Below, in pieces: positions 34,491 through 46,392 of a DNA stretch of 64,000 bases. A model generated the notes under the pieces. It was not told the origin of the DNA, ran no database searches, and saw only the letters and a program-made list of their open reading frames with translations. This DNA comes from Benincasa hispida. Its lineage: Eukaryota; Streptophyta; Magnoliopsida; Cucurbitales; Cucurbitaceae. How positions within the stretch are numbered: the stretch's first letter is position 1; each line of letters opens with the position of its first letter. The position numbers and the translations under genes are program-made. The stretch lies in assembly GCF_009727055.1 (NCBI RefSeq), contig NC_052351.1, positions 56,443,268-56,507,267 of the forward strand. Direction: 5' to 3'.

Positions 34491-35724
34491 TAAAAAGTCA
34501 AAATGATAAATGCATATTATAAGTTATAGTTCATTAATATAGATATAAGAGTTATATTGTATGTCTAATGAATTATAAAATTTAGTTTAAGGTTGCATGC
34601 TAACCTAATGAGATTAGGGTAAAACTAATTAATTTATTTTAAAGAGTTTAAAATATGATAATTAATTAATCTTTAATTTTATTTCTAATATGCTTAGATT
34701 TAAAATAAATATCTTATTTTATTTTAAATAGGTTTCAAATGTGAAAATAAAATATTAATAAAATATTGCCTATAAGGGAACTCTATCTAAGAAGGTTTTG
34801 TCTGGGATTGAGATATTTAAGTTGACCGTAAGGGAACACTATACTTAGGAACTGAATTAGGAGTTGAATTAGTCAATTTTTATTAAACATGCAATAATGT
34901 ATTAGTTTATTAAAGTGTTTAATAAATTAAAACATTATGTTAAACTATCAAATATAAATGTAATATTGGGAAAATTATATTAACTTAGATCAATGACTTA
35001 GCCTAAATTTACCTAAGTAATAAACCCTAGTTTTTAAAATACTTAGTGGAAGAAAAAATATATATGATATGTCATTTTCTCACTTTCTCCAAATAAGTTC
35101 ACAATATAAAATTCATGCTCGATTTAATGGTGCCTTGGGAGCATCCTCTCTTCGGAAGGTATTTGCATGAGTCAATATCAAGGTGAATGGAAAAAAGTAT
35201 TTATAGCAAGTGGGAGAAAGACACGTGTCAACAAATCCTCGGTCTGCTTCATTAGTTTGCAATGTGAGATTCCATGCTCGGGCTCATGGCGCCTTGGGAG
35301 CATCCTCCTTAGGAAGGTGTTTGCATAGATCAACATTAGGGTAAATCTCGAAAGGGATAGGATTTACAATTTTATTTCCAATATTGTCCTTCCCTTTAAT
35401 AGACTTGTTGGGACGAAATTGTAATATCTAAAATGAAAGGGTTACACTTACAAAGAAATTATTATGTTAGTGAATTATGTTCTTGACCAAATAAATAATA
35501 ACTAATAATTATAAGAATAAGATTTATTCTAGTGTAATCATTAGTTGAGAATGTCTCGATTCAATGAATGAATAATTGACCACCCTTCGGTGGCACTTAT
35601 TCTAAATCACTAAAGTATCATTGGAAAATAAATGATTTATAGAGTTCATTATTTTGCTAAAACTTTGGTTAGGTAATAATTATACAAAATCTAACTTAAA
35701 GATAAATTTGTTTATTTCAGCAAA
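34491..35724 (+). other. Leader of copia A with a ~155-bp internal duplication
   Basis: Matches the leader of copia B (45.8-46.39 kb) at 'taagggaa..tctatctaag', 'atatttaagttgac' and 'ggaactgaattaggagttga', but carries an extra insert at about 35080-35370. Inside that insert 'ccttgggagcatcctc' and 'ttcggaaggt/ttaggaaggt' occur twice (about 35132 and 35290). No reading frame. Confidence 0.5.
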
Positions 35725-38700
35725 ATGACTAGTGTTGTTATTTCCCTTTTTGGCGCCGATAAACTAACAGACGAAAATTACGCCATTTGGAAAAACATAA
35801 TTTATACGGTTTTAGTGATAGACGACTTAATATTTTTTTTTTTGAATGAGGAATGTCCTCAGGTCCTTAGTTCGATTGCAGCTAGAAATGTTTGTGATGC
35901 ATATGACTGATCGATGAAGGCCAATGATAAAGCCTGAGTCTATATCTTGGCTAGTTTATCTGAAGTTTTGGCTAAGAAGCATGAGAGCATGGTTACTGCA
36001 TGTGAGATCATGGAGACATTGCGTGAGATGTTTAGATAACGCTCCACTCAACTCAAGCATGAAGTTCTCAAATTCATTTTTAATGCATGGATGAAGGAGG
36101 GAACTTCAATTTCGAAACATGTTCTCGACATGATGGTTCACTAAAATGTGAAGGAGATGAATGATACTGTCATTAACAAGTCCAGTCAAATCAGTTTTAT
36201 TCTAGAGACTCTTTTGAAGAGTTTCCTACAACTTCGTAGTAATGCTGTTATGAACAAGATCAACTATAACCTTACCACCCTTCTTAATGAACTCTAGACA
36301 TACTAGTCATAATTGAAAAACAAAGGACTGGAAGGAGGCAAATGTTGTCACCTCTAATATATATATTTTTAAAGAGGTTTGACTTCTGGGACAAAGTCTG
36401 AAGCTTCCTTTTCTGGCACTAGAAATTGGAAGAGGATGAAGGGTGGAAAGGGGAATAAAGTTGCTTCTGTTGCTGCCTAGAAGGGTAAGAAGGCTAATGC
36501 TGCAAAAAGAAATTGTTTTCACTGTAACCAGGATGGACACAAGAAGAGGAACTGCCCGAAATACTTGGCTGAGAAGAAGAAAGTAAAAAAAGGTAAATAT
36601 GATTTACTTGTTTTGGAAACTTATTTGGTGGAGTGATGATTCTGCCTGGATAATTAATTTAGGGGGTCACCAATCATGTTTGTTCTTCTTCATAGGGAAT
36701 TAGTTCCTGGAGGTAGTTAGAGGTTGGAAAGATGACTATGAAGAATGGAACTGGGGCAGTTGTCTCTGTTGGAAGCATTAAGTTATTCTTATTAATTTTT
36801 TTTATGAGATTCAGTTTATATTGTTAGAAAATTTATATATCGTTCGTTTCTATAATTAAGAGGAACTTAGTTTATGTTTCTTATTTGCTTAAACAGTGTT
36901 TCTCGATTAATTTTTCTTTAAATTTAGAGAATAACTTATATGTGCTAAGACCGTTAACATCTAAATCAATTTTAAATATTGAATTGTTTAAAACAGCAAC
37001 AACAAAGAATAAAAGATAATAGGTTTCTCTTAAATTAATATTTAAGATTAGGTCACATAAATCTCAATAGAATTGAGAGAGTGATGAAAAATGGTCTTCA
37101 AAACGAGTTAGAAGTAAACACTTTACCTATATGTGAGTCATGCCTTGAAAGAAAAAATGACTTAAAGAACTTTTACCGGAAAAGGTTATAGAGTCAAAGA
37201 ACCCTTGAAACTTATACATTCAGATCTTTGTAGTTCGTTGAATGTTAAGGCAAGAGAAGGGTATGAATATTCCATCTCTTTTATAGATGATTATTCTACA
37301 TATAGGTATATTTACCTAACATAACATTTGTCTGAAGCTCTACAAAAGTTCAAAGAGTATAGGATTAAGGTTGAGAACTTGTTAAGTAAAACAATTAAAG
37401 CGCTTCAATCTAATTGAGACGGAAAGTATATGAATTTGAGATTTCGAGACTATATGATCGAAAATGGAATCAAATCTCAACTCTCAATATCTGGTACACC
37501 TCAACAAAATGGTGTATCAAAAAGGAGAAACAGAACCTTGTTGGATATGGTTCGGTCTATGACGAGTTATGCTTAGTTACCATATTCTTTTTGGGATTGT
37601 ATAGTAGAGACTGCAGTATACATTTTGAATAATGTTCCATCAAAAACTGTTTTTGAAATGCCTTTTGAATTATTGAAAGGACATAAAGATAGTTTACACC
37701 ACTTTGAAATTTGGAGATGTCCAGCACACGTGCTTACGACAAACCCAAATAAATTGGAACGTCGTTCAAAAGTATGTCTATTTGTAGGTTATTCCAAAGA
37801 GATAAGAGATGGTTATTTTTATGATTCAAAAGAAAATAATGTATTTATATCAACAAACGGAAATTCATATAAATAGAAGAAGATCATATTAGAGATCATA
37901 AAACACATAGGAAAATCGTACTAAATGAAAATTCCAACAAAACTATTAGTACAATCAACAAGAGTTGTTGATAATACTAGTACATCAACAAGAGTTATTG
38001 ATAATGTTAGTACATCTAGCCAAATTAATCATTCTCAAGAGTTGAGAGTGCCTCGTCGTAGTGGGAGGGTTATATCCCAACGTGCATGATATATGGGTTT
38101 AACAGTAGCTCAAGTCGTTAGACTTAATGATGACATTGAGGATTCATTGTCTTTTAAACAAGCAATGATGATGTTGACAAAGATGAATGGATTAAAGCCA
38201 TGGATCTTGAAATAGAGTCTATGTACTTCAATTCGGTCTGGGGTCTTGTAGATCAACCTAATGGGGTAAAAACTATAGGATGCAAATAGATCTACAAGAG
38301 GAAAAGAGGTGTAGATGGAAAGGTTCAAAACTTTAAGACGAGATTTGTGGTAAAGGGTTATACCCAGAGAGAGGGAGTTAACTATGCAGAAACTCTCTTC
38401 TGTTGCCATGTTAAAGTCAATTCATATTCTCTTATTCATTGTCACATATGACTATGAGACATGATACATTAATGTCAAAACTGCTTTTCTGAATGACAAT
38501 CTTGATAAGAATATCTACATAAGTCAACCAGAGTGATTCATAAAACAAGATCAAGAGCAAAAGGTTTGCAAGTTTAAAAGTTCCATTTATGGATTAAAAC
38601 AAACATTTAGATCTTGGAATATAAGGTTTGACACTACAATCAAATCTTATGGTTTTAAGCAAAATGTTGATGAACCTTGTGTATACAAGAAAATCAACAA

Positions 38701-39682
38701 AGGAAATGTAGGTTTTCTTATATTGCATGTGGATGATATACTATTCATTGGGAATGATGTAGGCTCCTTAACTAACATTAAAAATTGGCTACCTGCTCAA
38801 TTCTAAATGAAAAATTTGGGAGAAGCATAATTTTTTCTTGGATTCAAATCATAAGAAATCGTAAGAACAAAACATTAACCTTATCTCAGGCATCTTATAA
38901 TGACAAAATTCTTGTCAGATATTTGATGCAAGATTCCAATAATGGTAACTTACCTTTCATACATGGAATTACTTTTTCTAAGGAATAACGTTTCTAAGAC
39001 ACCTCAAGAAATTGAGGATATGAGACGGATTCCCTATGTTTTAGTTGTGGGCAGTCTTATGTATATCATGTTGTATACAAGGCCTGACATATGCTATGCA
39101 GTAAGGATTATCAATAGGTATCAATCCAATCTAGGATTTGACCACTGGACAACTGTCAAAATGATCCTCAAGTATCTAAGAAGAATGAGGGACTACATGC
39201 TTGTGTATGGAGCTAAGGATTTGATCCTTGCATGATACACTGACTCTGATTTTTAGGTTGTTAAGAATTCTAGGAAATCCACATCAGGATTAGTGTTCAC
39301 TTTGAATGAAAGAGTTGCTAAAGAAGCTGTTTAGTTTAGGAAGTAGAATACATTGTAGACTCTACAATGGAAGCATAATATATAGCTGCTAAAGAAGCTA
39401 TTTAGTTTAGGAAGTTCTTAACGAATTGGAAGTTGTTCCAAATACGACATTGCGCATCACACTTTAGTGTGATAATAGTGGTGTTGGGCAAACTCAAAAG
39501 AATCTTGAAGCCACAAAAGAGGAAAGTGCATAGAGAGGAAATATATCTTGATCAAAGAGATTGTGCAATGAGGAGACGTGATTGTCACGAAGAACGCATT
39601 TGAGCACAACATTGCCAATTTGTTTACAAAGACTTTCATGGCTAAAGTGTTTGAGAATCATCTAAAAGGTCTAAGACTATGA
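35725..39682 (+). pseudogene. Copia A gag-pol polyprotein, pseudogene
   Basis: Starts MTSVVISLFGADKLTDENY, a gag N-terminus. The zinc knuckle near 36510-36555 is intact (CFHCNQDGHKKRNC). Protease and integrase are broken by stops; a fragment with NNVPSKTVFEMPFELLKG and CLFVGYSKEIRDGYF lies at 37625-37876. The RT begins near 38190 (KAMDLEIESMYF), and the catalytic YVDD is HVDD near 38730. The distal RT reads RIPYVLVVGSLMYIMLYTRP. The frame ends VFENHLKGLRL with a stop at 39680-39682. Stops and frameshifts throughout show an old relic. It is a close relative of copia B. Confidence 0.85.
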
Positions 39683-39810
39683 GATATGCATCATCTTGTC
39701 TAAAGAAAGTGGAAGATGTAATTGGGTATAGTGTATGCCCTAGTTTATTGTATTGTACAGTAACTTTCTTATATTGTACAGTCCCACTAGCTTTAGGTTA
39801 AGTGGGAGAT

Positions 39811-40470
39811 TGTTGGGTTTTGTGCCCAAAACTTGTGGTTCTAAATGTATAAACAAATTATTTTATTATGTTGGATAACTAACCAAATAAACAAAATCTA
39901 AGGTTATTTTCATGAGACTTTGAATTGTATATAGTTGACATACTGTGGACTTCGTTCAAGTAATAACCTAAAGGGACTATAGTAGATGGATAATGTTGGG
40001 TGCCTTATCTTGGTACACTATGGATATGTCCCACTTTGTAAATGTTACAAACAATGTAATTCAAGTCGTTCACGTGAGGACATGTGAGTGGGGATATCCT
40101 ATACAATAAGTTTGTATAAGACCGAACCAAAAAATAATTAATATCTCTTTGTAACACCGTTTACTGAAAGATTAATATTTCACAAGATGATCATATGTAA
40201 CTCGATCTCAATCTTGAGTGAGTTATGAACTCCTGCGTGTGAGGACTCGTCCTTTGATTTTTACAGGTGAGAGTGGCTCGAGGCGTCGGCTCAATAAGCC
40301 TTTCATATTTTGGACTTGACCAAGTAGGGAGCTGGGAACGTAACTTCACAAGATGGAATTCACACCCTTCTAGGTTAGGGTAAGTAGATGAGTAGTTCCC
40401 TTAAGTGCAGACTCCGAGAATTGAACAATGGGACCTCACCCTCTCAATAGCTAGAGAGGGACTTAGTTTA
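39811..40470 (+). repeat. Truncated 3' LTR of copia A
   Basis: Follows the polypurine tract and starts TGTTGG. It runs through the U3 landmarks to 'ctagagagggacttagttta' and breaks at the start of copia B. The missing remainder was not found after the end of copia B near 56030, so the LTR was truncated rather than only interrupted, or the region was later rearranged. Confidence 0.75.
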
Positions 40471-40683
40471 TGTTGGGGTTAATGCCTTAAATCTTGTGGG
40501 CTTCATAGTTTGTAAATTTCTGTATACGAATTATTTGTTTCATAAAATAAGAAGTTATTTTATTTGACATTTAGTTTGCATTAACCTAGTTCAATAAACA
40601 AAGATCCAAGGTTATTTCATGTAATTTAAACATGTATGTGGTTGACATACAAGTAGATCATGCTTAAGTAATACCCTAAATGG

Positions 40684-42827
40684 TGAAGGAACTCTGAACG
40701 AAGAGCATCTATGAGCGCATTCGAATCTTTCCAATTTCATTGTGACCGAAATTACCACACATACATTCTATCAAACAGTTATGCAATTTACACTAATTAA
40801 CGACATGCTTTGAACAATAAAAATATAAAGGAAAGAGTTCTCATACTAGTTGAAGATCCTCTTCAAGCTTTAAACTCTGACGCAGTGGAAGACCTCTACG
40901 TGCACTTTATCGCTCAGCAATCTAGTCGCTTCAGCAGCATGATCCTCTACACAAACGGTATCAACACGAACAATCATGAACAAGTGAATAGCAGTGGGGA
41001 CGACACCACCAAATGGAGCTCTTGGTATTCTCGGAGTGAGAATCTAAAGTATGGTCTTTGGTGAATTTGGTAGAGGTCGGAGGAAAAACAAATCGTGTAG
41101 ACGATAAACAAGTAGGAGAGAAAGAGCTATCATATAGCTATGTGCTTATCGTTTAGAAGAAGCTACACGATCGTGTAGGTTTTACTAAGCGATCGTTTAA
41201 TAAATGGTAGACGATCGTTTAGAAAACGTGGTGCACTATGCGATCGTTTAGGAAAGCTAAGCGATCGTTTAGGGATGAGCGTGCGATCATTTAGGCGCTG
41301 GTGTGCGATCGTTTAGACGATAAAACTCTATCGTATAGGCTCTCGACTATGCGATCGTTTACGTTTTCACACCAATGGCCAATTTTTGAACCTTTGCAAA
41401 ATGAAACAAATTTTCATTTTATTTTTCGGTTACAATAACTATCTTTAGATTCTCCCACTAATGCACAACCGAGAGAAGTTTTAGGTCAATTATCATATAA
41501 TTAATCAATTTAATAATTAATGAATATAATCATATTATATTTTACCTATAGTTTGATATCACATATCTACTATAGTAATTTCTCCTCTAGTTGATATAAA
41601 TCATAATTATATCTAATTTCCTTCAAAATAATGTATCTCATACATTTAGTCAATTATATCATATATAATTAATCAGCCAATTATATCATATATAATCGAA
41701 CTTTCTCTTGTCAATTTGAACATTTCAAACTGACCCAAACACTGATTCTCGACTTTATCCAAGCTACCTAGGGGACCTAATGAACCTGTGGCTCGAAGCT
41801 CCAACGGTACATGAATAGCTGACTAAACTCTTTAGCCATGAGATCCCCATCTGTTAACTGTCAGACATTCCACTAAAGACCAATGGCTGAACTCTTCTTA
41901 CCACATATACATTTCTGTGTCCATTGGATATAACCAATCATGGGTACGATGACCCTTCATAGATGCTCATAAGTATAGCTGGGTCAATTTACCGTTTTTC
42001 CCCTATAGTTACATCTCACTCCTTAAGTACCACTAATTCCTCTAATGAACAATACAACATAGTCCAACTATATGCGAACACTTCTCGAGACATGAGAAGA
42101 TTTATGGTGCCACATCGTTCAAGCTCTGGAATCAGCCCTTAAAGGAGCTATCTATCTACTTGCTCCTACTTCGGGGAAGGAGTGAATTCCATCTTATGTA
42201 GCTGAGTTCCCAGCTTCCAAATCAGACGAGTCCCCAAAATGGTAGGTTTGAATCGGCAACCTGGCCACTCACACCCATACAAATCAAAGGATCGCCCTCT
42301 ATGGCAGGACTTCCCAACTCACTCAGGATTGAGGTCATTTTACCTATGGTCATCCTAGTGAAGTGAAGTCTCTGTCATGAATGGTGTTATATAATGAGAC
42401 GTTAACACTTTATGGTCAGGTCTTATATAAACTCTTTGTATAGGACACCCCCGCTCGCATGTCCCCTACACAAATGATTAGGATCAGACCATCTGTGACA
42501 AGTCACAACACTTGTGACCATTTCATAAAGTGGGCCGCATTCGTAGCGTTACCAGGATAAGGTTTCCCTCCTTTATCCATATACTATAGACTATTTTGGT
42601 TATCACTTAAGACATGATCCACTTGTATGTCACCACATACATGCTTAAGTTACATACAGATAACCAGGGATTTTATGTTTATTGTTTTGTAGTAAAGAAA
42701 AATAAAACATGTAACTTAGAAAAAAAAACAAGATGTGAAGTAAATATCATATATTATATAACACATGCGTTCGTACAAACTGTTTACAAACTACAGGACA
42801 CGAGACTTTAGGGCATCAACCCCAACA
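40684..42827 (-). mobile_element. Copia-type LTR inserted in reverse in the 5' LTR of copia B (2,144 bp)
   Basis: Read on the minus strand it starts TGTTGGGGTTGATGCCC at 42827 and ends GTTCCTTCA at 40684, with the same landmarks as the other copia LTRs, for example 'ggagctgggaactcagctac' near 42200. No internal region is present, so it is a solo LTR. Unusually, the flanks rejoin the host LTR without any duplicated bases. The short + strand frame at 40810-41064 lies antisense in it and is not a gene. Confidence 0.8.
41085..41370. repeat. Cluster of 'gcgatcgtttag' repeats inside an LTR
   Basis: About ten variants of cgatcgtttag occur at irregular spacing of 15-35 bp (for example near 41190, 41210, 41240, 41260, 41284, 41306 and 41349). 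The core CGATCG is a palindrome. The corresponding part of the related solo LTRs at 10.7-12.6 kb and 51.9-53.9 kb lacks them. It is in the 3' part of the reversed LTR, by position its R/U5 side. Confidence 0.8.
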
Positions 42828-44597
42828 TCTGTAGTATATGGATGAAGTTGGATACCTTATCCTGATGATACTACGGATACAATCAACTTTGTAATTTTTA
42901 CAATAGTTGTAAAGTGTTATAAACAATGTGATCCTAATCGTTGTGGAGACATGTGAGTGAGGGTATCTTATACAAAGAGTTTATGTAGGACCAGACCACG
43001 AAATGATTAGTCTCTCTTTATAACATCGTTACATGAAGGGATTACCATTTTAATAAGATGACCATAGGTGACTCGACCTTAATCCCAAGTGAGTTGTGAA
43101 CTCCTGTCTATGATGGCGATCCTTTGATCCGTATAAGTTGGAATGGCCAGATTCACCGACTAAAAAAGCCTACCATTTTGGAGATTTGTCCGAGTAAGGA
43201 GCTGGATACACAACTACACAAGATGGAATTCACTTATTCCCATATTTAGGGAAAATAGATGAATTCCTCCCTTAATAGCTGGTTCTGGGTCTTGAACAAT
43301 GAGACTTTACCTCTCATTGGCTCGAGAGGGATTATTTTATAGTTGGACCGTAAACAGTTTGTTCATTAGAGGGATCCTTGGCATTTAATTAGTTAGATGT
43401 AATTTCAAGGATAAAACAGTAAATTCACCTAGCAGTAGTTATGAGTAATTTATGATGGGTCGACTTACTGTTGATTGGTCATCCGTGGACACAGAAATAT
43501 ATATACAGTGTAAAAAGTGCAGTTCTGGGTCTTTAGTGGACTGACCTGCAGTTAATGAATGTTGATTAATTTAATTAAAGAGTTTAAATAATTAATCTCA
43601 TATCATTTGAGCTTTTAATTTGTAGATCCATAAGGTCCCCTTGCTAGCTCACTAAGGGTAAAAATAAGAATAAATTAGTTCTTAGATTAATTTAAATTGT
43701 TCAAATTAAATAAGAGAATCAATTGTATAAGATATAGTTAATATGATATATATAAATACATTATAATATAAACATAATTTTGAATAAAATTAAAAAAAAG
43801 TATACTTTTTAATATGAAATAAATATCGAGTAAGATTCAAATATTATTTATGTCAATGAGATTCATGTAAAACCAACTGTTAAAATTAATATGATTGAGA
43901 TTCATATTAAAACTATAGGTTATATGAGAGGATGATGTTTGTATATGATTCAAATGATATTAAATATGTGATATTTAATTATTAATTAATTAACTTTATT
44001 AATTTTATTATCTTTTAAATTTTATTTTAATATATAATTTAATAATATTAAAATCCGAATAACTCTCACGTAGTAGTAGAGGGAGTTATATCTCCCCTCC
44101 CCCTCCCCCTCCCTCTTCCCCCCCCACTCATCCTCTCGTTAAGATTGGGCAAGAGAGAATTATTTTTCTAGAACAAGGGGTCGTTTGAGTTTGAGAATTC
44201 TTTCTACACTTTTCTCAAAAGAAAACTCTCCCTCACAAAATACTTTTTCCCTTCCAAAACCAAGGAGACCACTTCCTTGGTTTTTATTCCAGAGAATAGC
44301 AAGGTAATCTAGTGGTTGTGTCCTATTCCAATTTTTTCTTTTCATTAGGTTAGAGGAATAAGTTTTTGTAGAGAAGTTCCATCGTTTGTGATCTCTGAGA
44401 GGAATTACGTGAAGAAGAAGGTCTACAAGGGTAAGTCATTCTCTTCCCTGTTTCTCCTATTTAAAGCATGATTTAAATTGTAGATGTTTATCATTATATT
44501 CCTCTGTATGTTTCTTTGTGTTTTTTGAGTTTTTCAAAATTGATTGTTAATGACACAACGTTCACATACTTCCGTAAAGGAATTCAATTCCTTCAAT

Positions 44598-44613
44598 TGG
44601 TATCAAAGCCAGG
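44598..44613 (+). other. Primer-binding site of copia B, initiator tRNA-Met type
   Basis: The sequence tggtatcaaagccagg lies two bases after the LTR end. It matches the TGGTATCAGAGC pattern complementary to initiator tRNA-Met used by most plant copia elements, with one change. It fixes the 5' LTR boundary and the orientation. Confidence 0.75.
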
Positions 44614-46392
44614 TTGTACCTTTGCTTTTCAATTTTAAAACAAAATCAAAGAAAAGATGGGTGAATTTCTGCATTATAAATGTTTGGATTGCGAAATAGA
44701 TGTTTCAAAATTTGACACTAGAGTTTACTATTTTGATGAGATCAAAATGCAAGAGCCAGGTGTTTTTGGGCATTTCTTTTCTATTGTCGAGTCTGTAAGT
44801 CCGTGCCCTTGAGTTTGGTAAGAGTCACTGAGGAAGGAGATGAAAATGGAGCAAAGCGGAAGAAAATCGAAGCAGAGAAAAACATTTTGTTTTGGAGTGT
44901 AACACGTGCTTTACGCTGTGACACAGAAGGCCCAGCGTAGCTATGTTAGACGATAACATTGCGACGCTGATGCCTAGCATAGCAATGTTATGTGGCAGTG
45001 TAGTGTTACACTACGACAACAAGAGAAGCATAGCATGAACGAAGATGGTTCTAGTTCGTGGGTTCGATCCCCTTGGAAGGAAGTTGCTGCAGTTTTTTAT
45101 TTTCAATGTGATTTTATTTTATATTAATTAAATTAATCTAACTTGGTTATATTAATTTGATTAATTTTTCTTAGGGGTGCCAAATTCGATCTAATTTTGC
45201 TGTTTATTTAATTTATGCATGCGATGTATGACGTATGCCATATAATTTAAAATCTCACCTTAGGGTAAACATTATGATGCATCATATTTAATATAAGTAT
45301 TATATTATATGACTGTATGATATAATGAGCATGCACATGCATCATATTTAATATAAATGTTATTATATGGTTGCATGTTACATTAAGCATATCCATGCAT
45401 CATAACTTAATATAAATACTATATTATATGATGGATATGTAGGATTTTCATTAGAAAATAATATCAATGTTATATTATATGATAAAAATAGAGAGATACA
45501 TTGGGCATGACATTCCGTAGAAAATATAAATTTTATATTTAATTAATGTCATTCGATGTATATTATAGGTTTTATTGATTCATTAATTTATAAGAGTTAT
45601 AAGTTTTAAAGAAATAAATTAAAATCAATAATCAAGAGTTTCATGTAAACATATATCTTAATTAATTGTAAATGGTTTAAAACTAATTCATCTAGACTTA
45701 TGTTAAAATATTTCTAATATGATTAGGAAGAAGTTAATCTTTTTTTTTTTCTTTTTAATAGAGTTAAATTGAAAGCATAAAAGATTAAATTTATAAATAT
45801 TTGTCTATAAGGGACCTTTGTCTAAGGAATGTTCTTTCTAAGATTAGGGTATTTAAGTTGATGGAAATAGAATACCCTTACCTGGGAACCGACCTAGAAG
45901 TTGAATTAGACAAATATTTTATAAGCATGCAATACATGATTAGATTTATTAAAATATTTAATAAATAACATCATATATTATTAAACGATCGAATATAAGA
46001 GTTATATTGGGCAAATCTAATAATGGGCTTATATAAATTATTAGTCTGATTTTTCCCTTCAGTTGACTCATTAGAGTGGAACTCTAGGTCTAAAATAAAA
46101 GGTCACATTTACAGAAAATTGTTAAACAAGTTAATAATTTCTTGAATGAATCAATGGTGACTAATTAGTATAGGAATAAGAGTTATTATGGTGTAATAAT
46201 TGGTTAAAAGTATCTCAATTCAGTGAAGGGGTGACTAACCACCATTCGGTGACTTTTATCCTAAATCACTGAAACATCATTACAAAATTAGATGTCACAT
46301 AGGGTACATTAAAATTTTGCTAAATTTGATGGATGTAAAGGATTAAACATGTATCTAATCTAAATAATTGTTTGGTTTCAGCAAATTTCATT
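44614..46392 (+). other. Leader region of copia B
   Basis: No convincing reading frame after a short broken start (MGEFLHYKCLDCEIDVSKF near 44657). A GC-richer block at 44890-45080 contains 'gtgggttcgatcccc' near 45058. Several tandem variants of 'catcatatttaatataa.tatta' lie at 45280-45440. From 45790 the leader matches that of copia A. Confidence 0.5.

Larger units (their letters stand above)
33138..40470 (+). mobile_element. Ty1/copia element A (3' LTR truncated)
   Basis: Order on the + strand: 5' LTR from 33138 (TGTTGGATTTTATG), a leader, a decayed gag-pol at 35725-39682, the polypurine tract aagtgggagat (39800-39810), and a 3' LTR from 39811 (TGTTGGGTTTTGTGCC). That LTR stops at 40470, where the 5' LTR of copia B begins. 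The two LTRs are clearly related in layout ('ttgggtgccttat', 'acactatgga', 'gagagggactt/attc') but strongly diverged. The primer site and U5 are not recognisable, so the junction between LTR and leader (about 34.45-34.5 kb) has probably suffered a deletion. Confidence 0.8.
40471..44595 (+). repeat. 5' LTR of copia B, split by an inserted LTR
   Basis: Two pieces, 40471-40683 and 42828-44595, join exactly as 'aacctaaatgg|tctgtagtatatgg', matching the uninterrupted 3' LTR at about 51850-51870. It includes the AT-rich inverted segments (43730-44040), a pyrimidine-rich block (44090-44120) and the tail 'cttccgtaaaggaattc', and ends CCTTCA two bases before the primer site. Confidence 0.85.
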
